From the NCBI RefSeq assembly GCF_030936135.1, contig NC_082637.1, forward strand, positions 10,677,001-10,741,000: 64,000 bases of DNA, written 5' to 3'. The translations under genes and the position numbers were made by a program. Numbering within the stretch: the first letter of the stretch is position 1; the number at the start of each line of letters is the position of its first letter. Origin of the DNA: Gavia stellata. Taxonomy: Eukaryota > Chordata > Aves > Gaviiformes > Gaviidae. The notes beneath the pieces were generated by a model. That model was not told where the DNA came from. It saw nothing but the letters and a program-made list of their open reading frames with translations, and made no database searches. Positions 61,300 through 64,000 of the stretch are shown piece by piece.

Positions 61300-62050
61300 C
61301 TGATGGCGTCGCCGAAGCAGCCGCAAAGTGCTCCCCGTTATCCGACCAGGAGGAACATCAAGTCCCGGCCCGGGCCCCGCAGAGCTTCCCAGGCACCCGC
61401 AGGGCGCGGGGGGGCTTTCTGCAGGCGTGCCCAGGGGTGAGCTCGCTGAGCAGGTGAGAGCACAGGGACAACCAAGCTCCTCCGGACTTCCCTGGTGCCG
61501 TCCTGACCCATTCCTGCAGGGCTCCCGGGTCACACACGGCTGGTCAGCATCTCACCAAGCAGGAGGGTTTGGGACCCTCCCAAACGCAGGACCTCAAACT
61601 CAGAGCACCTTTGTGCCAGGAGAAACTCCAGGCTAGGCCAGGCGCAGCTCACACCCCTCTTTGGAGGGGAAAGGGCCGGCCACGGGCTCTGGCTTGCAGA
61701 AGCCGCTTAGGTAGCGGAGGTAGGGTGAAGGCAAAGGCTGTGGCCTCCTCCCAGCGCAGGGATGGGAGAACTGTCTGGGGGAAAAGCCCTGTCAGGCTGG
61801 ATTTCCCTGGGTGGAGACAGCTCACATGAACAGGAAAAAAACAGCAGGAAGAGCGTGTGCCACGGCCTGGGGAAAGCTGTGGGACTGGAGGGGATTTACC
61901 CGCCCTTGGACCAAGGCTGAAGCCACCGCCAACCTCCTGCCTCAGGCAATCTCCTGCCTCCGCAGGTCACTGCCTGGGGAAACCACACAGGAAGGGACAG
62001 TCTGTGCCACGGCCGCACCCAGGGGAGGAAGAGACAACCCAGTTAGCGTT
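61300..62050. other. Spacer between RPP25L promoter and DCTN3 3' end
   Basis: About 0.75 kb with no recognised exon or repeat. Long open frames on both strands in the GC-rich part are chance. Confidence 0.55.
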
Positions 62051-62057
62051 TCAGGAC

Positions 62058-62063
62058 TTTACT
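62058..62063 (-). terminator. DCTN3: Candidate DCTN3 polyadenylation signal (AGTAAA variant)
   Basis: TTTACT on the + strand is AGTAAA on the minus strand, 0.3 kb after the DCTN3 stop. No canonical AATAAA was seen between it and the stop. It is a common variant but is assigned by position only. Confidence 0.35.
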
Positions 62064-62364
62064 ATGGTCCACAGTGAGAGCTAAAAGGGATTTTTAAATA
62101 TGTTACAAACCAAAAACCTATTTCAGGGAAGTGCAAGATTAGCGAACAGTGGCATATTAAGGAGTAGTGTGGCTTCAATTCGGGGCCAACACAGCACAGC
62201 CACGGAGCCAGGGTGCCCCCCGAGAGCCTGTGACATCACTTGCAGCATGCTCACGCCGAGTGGAAAGATGCCGAGACGACAGGGTGCAAGCTGTGCTGCA
62301 GCCTCTCCTGAGCGACCCAAGGCCAGCAGGGTCCCCGGGGTTCTCCACGCTGCCGGCTCCACCA

Positions 62365-62454
62365 TCACTCTGCCACCGGTTTCGCTTCCTTGGCCGTTTC
62401 CAGCCGTGTCAGTATTTCATTCCACTGGACGAACTGCTTGGAAAGAAGCAGGGT
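62365..62454 (-). CDS. DCTN3: DCTN3 (dynactin subunit p24) terminal coding exon
   Basis: DCTN3 is a helical subunit of the dynactin shoulder/sidearm, which couples cytoplasmic dynein to cargo. The exon starts after tcatgtccag with ACC and encodes 29 residues plus TGA: TLLLSKQFVQWNEILTRLE then TAKEAKPVAE. The SKQFVQW..L..LE block and the KPxE end match mammalian DCTN3 closely. The phase agrees with the previous exon, where NKM joins TLLLSKQ as NKT joins TMLLSKQ in human. The polypyrimidine tract of this acceptor is modest. Confidence 0.9.
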   Translation of the reverse strand, partial: TLLLSKQFVQWNEILTRLETAKEAKPVAE

Positions 62455-63149
62455 CTGGACATGACTCTTAAGGAAAGATATGTGGAAACTGCAGGGAAGA
62501 AAGCAAGGTCAGAGCACTCTGGCAGCCCAACAGCACCGTTACAGTCCCGATTCCTTGGGAGAGGAAGAGGCCTGGGGCACCAGACTGTAGAAAGCCTGCA
62601 TGGACTCAAACCATACAGGTGCCGAGGCACTGCACAGCACCAAACACCAATGGGAGTCTGGGAGGCACTTCTGAACACTGCAGAGCACTGCATTTCAAGG
62701 GGCTATCTACAGAAAAGAGCAGAGCTTCCCTGTCTGCTGTGGTTTTAGGGTGTATCTCATCCTATGTGGCCAGGATTAGCCGCTGTTTGGCTCAGGCAGG
62801 TCACAGGGACCAGCAGTCACCTGATAAAGATGCCAACATCCATCCAGCCAGCGTGAGCTCTGCGCCAGCACGCAGGCTGTGCGGCTCCTTCATGCCAAGC
62901 TGCACTGTGAGTGGATCCAGCATAGAGGCTTTGGCTCGCAGGTGGCTCAGAGAGATGGGCCGTTCTGGCCCTCAGCTCTGCTGCTGAGAGGAGTATGACA
63001 GGGACATAGGCATCACCACGACAGAAAGGGCACTGGCCATTAAACCCAGGGCTGGGGATTGCCTGCTTCCAACAATATCTGGTGGGGCAAGGCAGCCCAA
63101 GAGACAGGTGGGCAGTTCAGCTGCGTCAGGCCCAAGGCTCAAAGGATAC
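62455..63149 (-). other. DCTN3: DCTN3 last intron, 695 bases
   Basis: The donor reads ATG|gtatcc, which departs from consensus after GT, and the acceptor is tcatgtccag. No repeat or RNA gene was recognised inside. Confidence 0.8.
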
Positions 63150-63209
63150 CATTTTGTTGTAGTCTTCGAGGAGTGTCTTGACACTGTCGGCGAGATCTTG
63201 ACGCTGTTC
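63150..63209 (-). CDS. DCTN3: DCTN3 coding exon (second from last)
   Basis: This 60-base, 20-codon exon follows a cccttcttcacag acceptor and encodes EQRQDLADSVKTLLEDYNKM. The SVKTLLEDYNK part aligns with ESKALLEEYNK of human DCTN3, and both ends are phase 0. The 3' splice partner is the exon at 62365-62454. If the weak donor were not used, translation would continue for VSFEPWA and stop at 63126-63128. Confidence 0.9.
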
Positions 63210-63953
63210 CTGTGAAGAAGGGAGACACAGTGAATGAGCAATAAATCAGCTGAAGGACATCTGTCCTTCCAGTCCCTGGCAGCACAGGGGGAAACTCATC
63301 TGAGGCCAGAACTGAGATCAGAGCTCAGACCCTGGCTGTGGCCACTCATTGCAGCTGTAAGCATTTCAAGAGTCAAGAGAAAGGTTACAAACACACAAGC
63401 TCATGAAGCACCAAAGCCCCTGGGCTTGCACTACTGCCTGCCTCTCCTCAGCATCCATGCTTTGCTTGCTCCAGAACGGAAACTCACAGCAAAATGCTGA
63501 AAAGGGGGCATGAGGTGCTGCCCAGGCTACTCATCACCAGCTCCAGGAGCACTCAAAGGGGGAAGGAAAGGTTGAAGAGACAAGGTGACAGTATGAACAG
63601 CTTTCCAGAGACTGGGATACTGGAAGAGTGCAACGCTTTACCTCATTGTCCCAGTGAGAGGGGGAATGCCAGCTGGTTAAACCCACCACCACTTATTAAG
63701 TGTCACTCAAACCTCTGTTTCGAACAGGCTTGTGGCAGGCAAAGCACTTTTCCAATTCAGACTCAATTGTCAGAAATCCTGGCTAGTTTGGACCCCCTCA
63801 CCCCCTCCCCAAGTGCTTACGCTTCTTTAAAACTGCAGCATGAATAAATCTGCTATAAATGAGCAATTCAAGCAACTGCAAATTGTCAGTACAGCCACTA
63901 ACAAACGGTTCCTCCTCCCCACTAGTCAAGACTCTCAAGACTATTCACGCTAC
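63210..63953 (-). other. DCTN3: DCTN3 intron, 744 bases
   Basis: The donor is CAG|gtagcg and the acceptor cttcacag, both reasonable. Nothing else was recognised in it. Confidence 0.8.
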
Positions 63954-64000
63954 CTGCTGCTGTATGTGGATTTGAGAGAGTCGCTGTAGTTTGGCTGCAT
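63954..64000 (-). CDS. DCTN3: DCTN3 coding exon (third from last), cut by the window edge
   Basis: The 47 bases inside the window encode AAKLQRLSQIHIQQQ, preceded by two bases of a codon that would complete a histidine if the next base is C. It ends at CAG|gtagcg in phase 0. The sequence matches HAARLQRLAQIHIQQQ of human DCTN3. The remaining N-terminal exons lie beyond 64000. Confidence 0.92.

Noticed and set aside
1-64000. CRISPR arrays, operons, tRNA or rRNA genes
   Set aside because: No repeat-spacer pattern, tRNA cloverleaf or rRNA sequence was recognised, and the DNA is vertebrate.

Overview
This is nuclear DNA from a vertebrate, almost certainly a bird. The coding exons are split by introns of up to about 31 kb, the recognisable interspersed repeats are all CR1-type LINEs (the dominant avian retrotransposon), and the genes belong to the block of human 9p13.3 that corresponds to the avian Z chromosome. 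The Z assignment is inference; the sequence itself does not prove it. Nothing bacterial, plasmid-like or phage-like was seen.

Positions 1-51.8 kb are the 3' part of DNAI1 (axonemal outer-arm dynein intermediate chain 1) on the + strand. Four coding exons (4427-4575, 5473-5572, 20509-20694, 51540-51644) join in frame into the last 179 residues, covering the end of the WD40 domain and the basic, helical C-terminus. The two long introns (14.9 kb and 30.8 kb) hold CR1 copies of very different ages, microsatellites, a pair of diverged repeats that I cannot assign, and long stretches with no recognisable content.

From 52.9 kb to the end the DNA is GC-richer and gene-dense, and all genes are on the - strand. 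ENHO (adropin) is a single-exon 61-codon CDS at 54057-54242, with a probable non-coding first exon and a CpG-island promoter near 55.2-55.5 kb. RPP25L (RNase P/MRP p25-like, Alba family) is an intact 186-codon CDS at 58841-59401, with a 5' UTR intron leading to a CpG island at about 60.9-61.3 kb. DCTN3 (dynactin p24) contributes its last three coding exons (62365-62454, 63150-63209 and 63954 to the window end). DNAI1 and ENHO are tail to tail.

The order DNAI1-ENHO-RPP25L-DCTN3 matches mammals except that CNTFR, which lies between ENHO and RPP25L in human, is not seen. The genes are neighbours by ancestry and are not an operon: DNAI1 (cilia) and DCTN3 (dynactin) both serve dynein motors, RPP25L acts in RNA processing, and ENHO encodes a small membrane or secreted peptide. 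The more notable observations are a shortened adropin, the apparent absence of CNTFR, a nearly intact CR1 reverse transcriptase with a changed catalytic box, a weak DCTN3 splice donor with a short read-through end, and the unassigned repeat pair. I found no convincing new multi-gene system.
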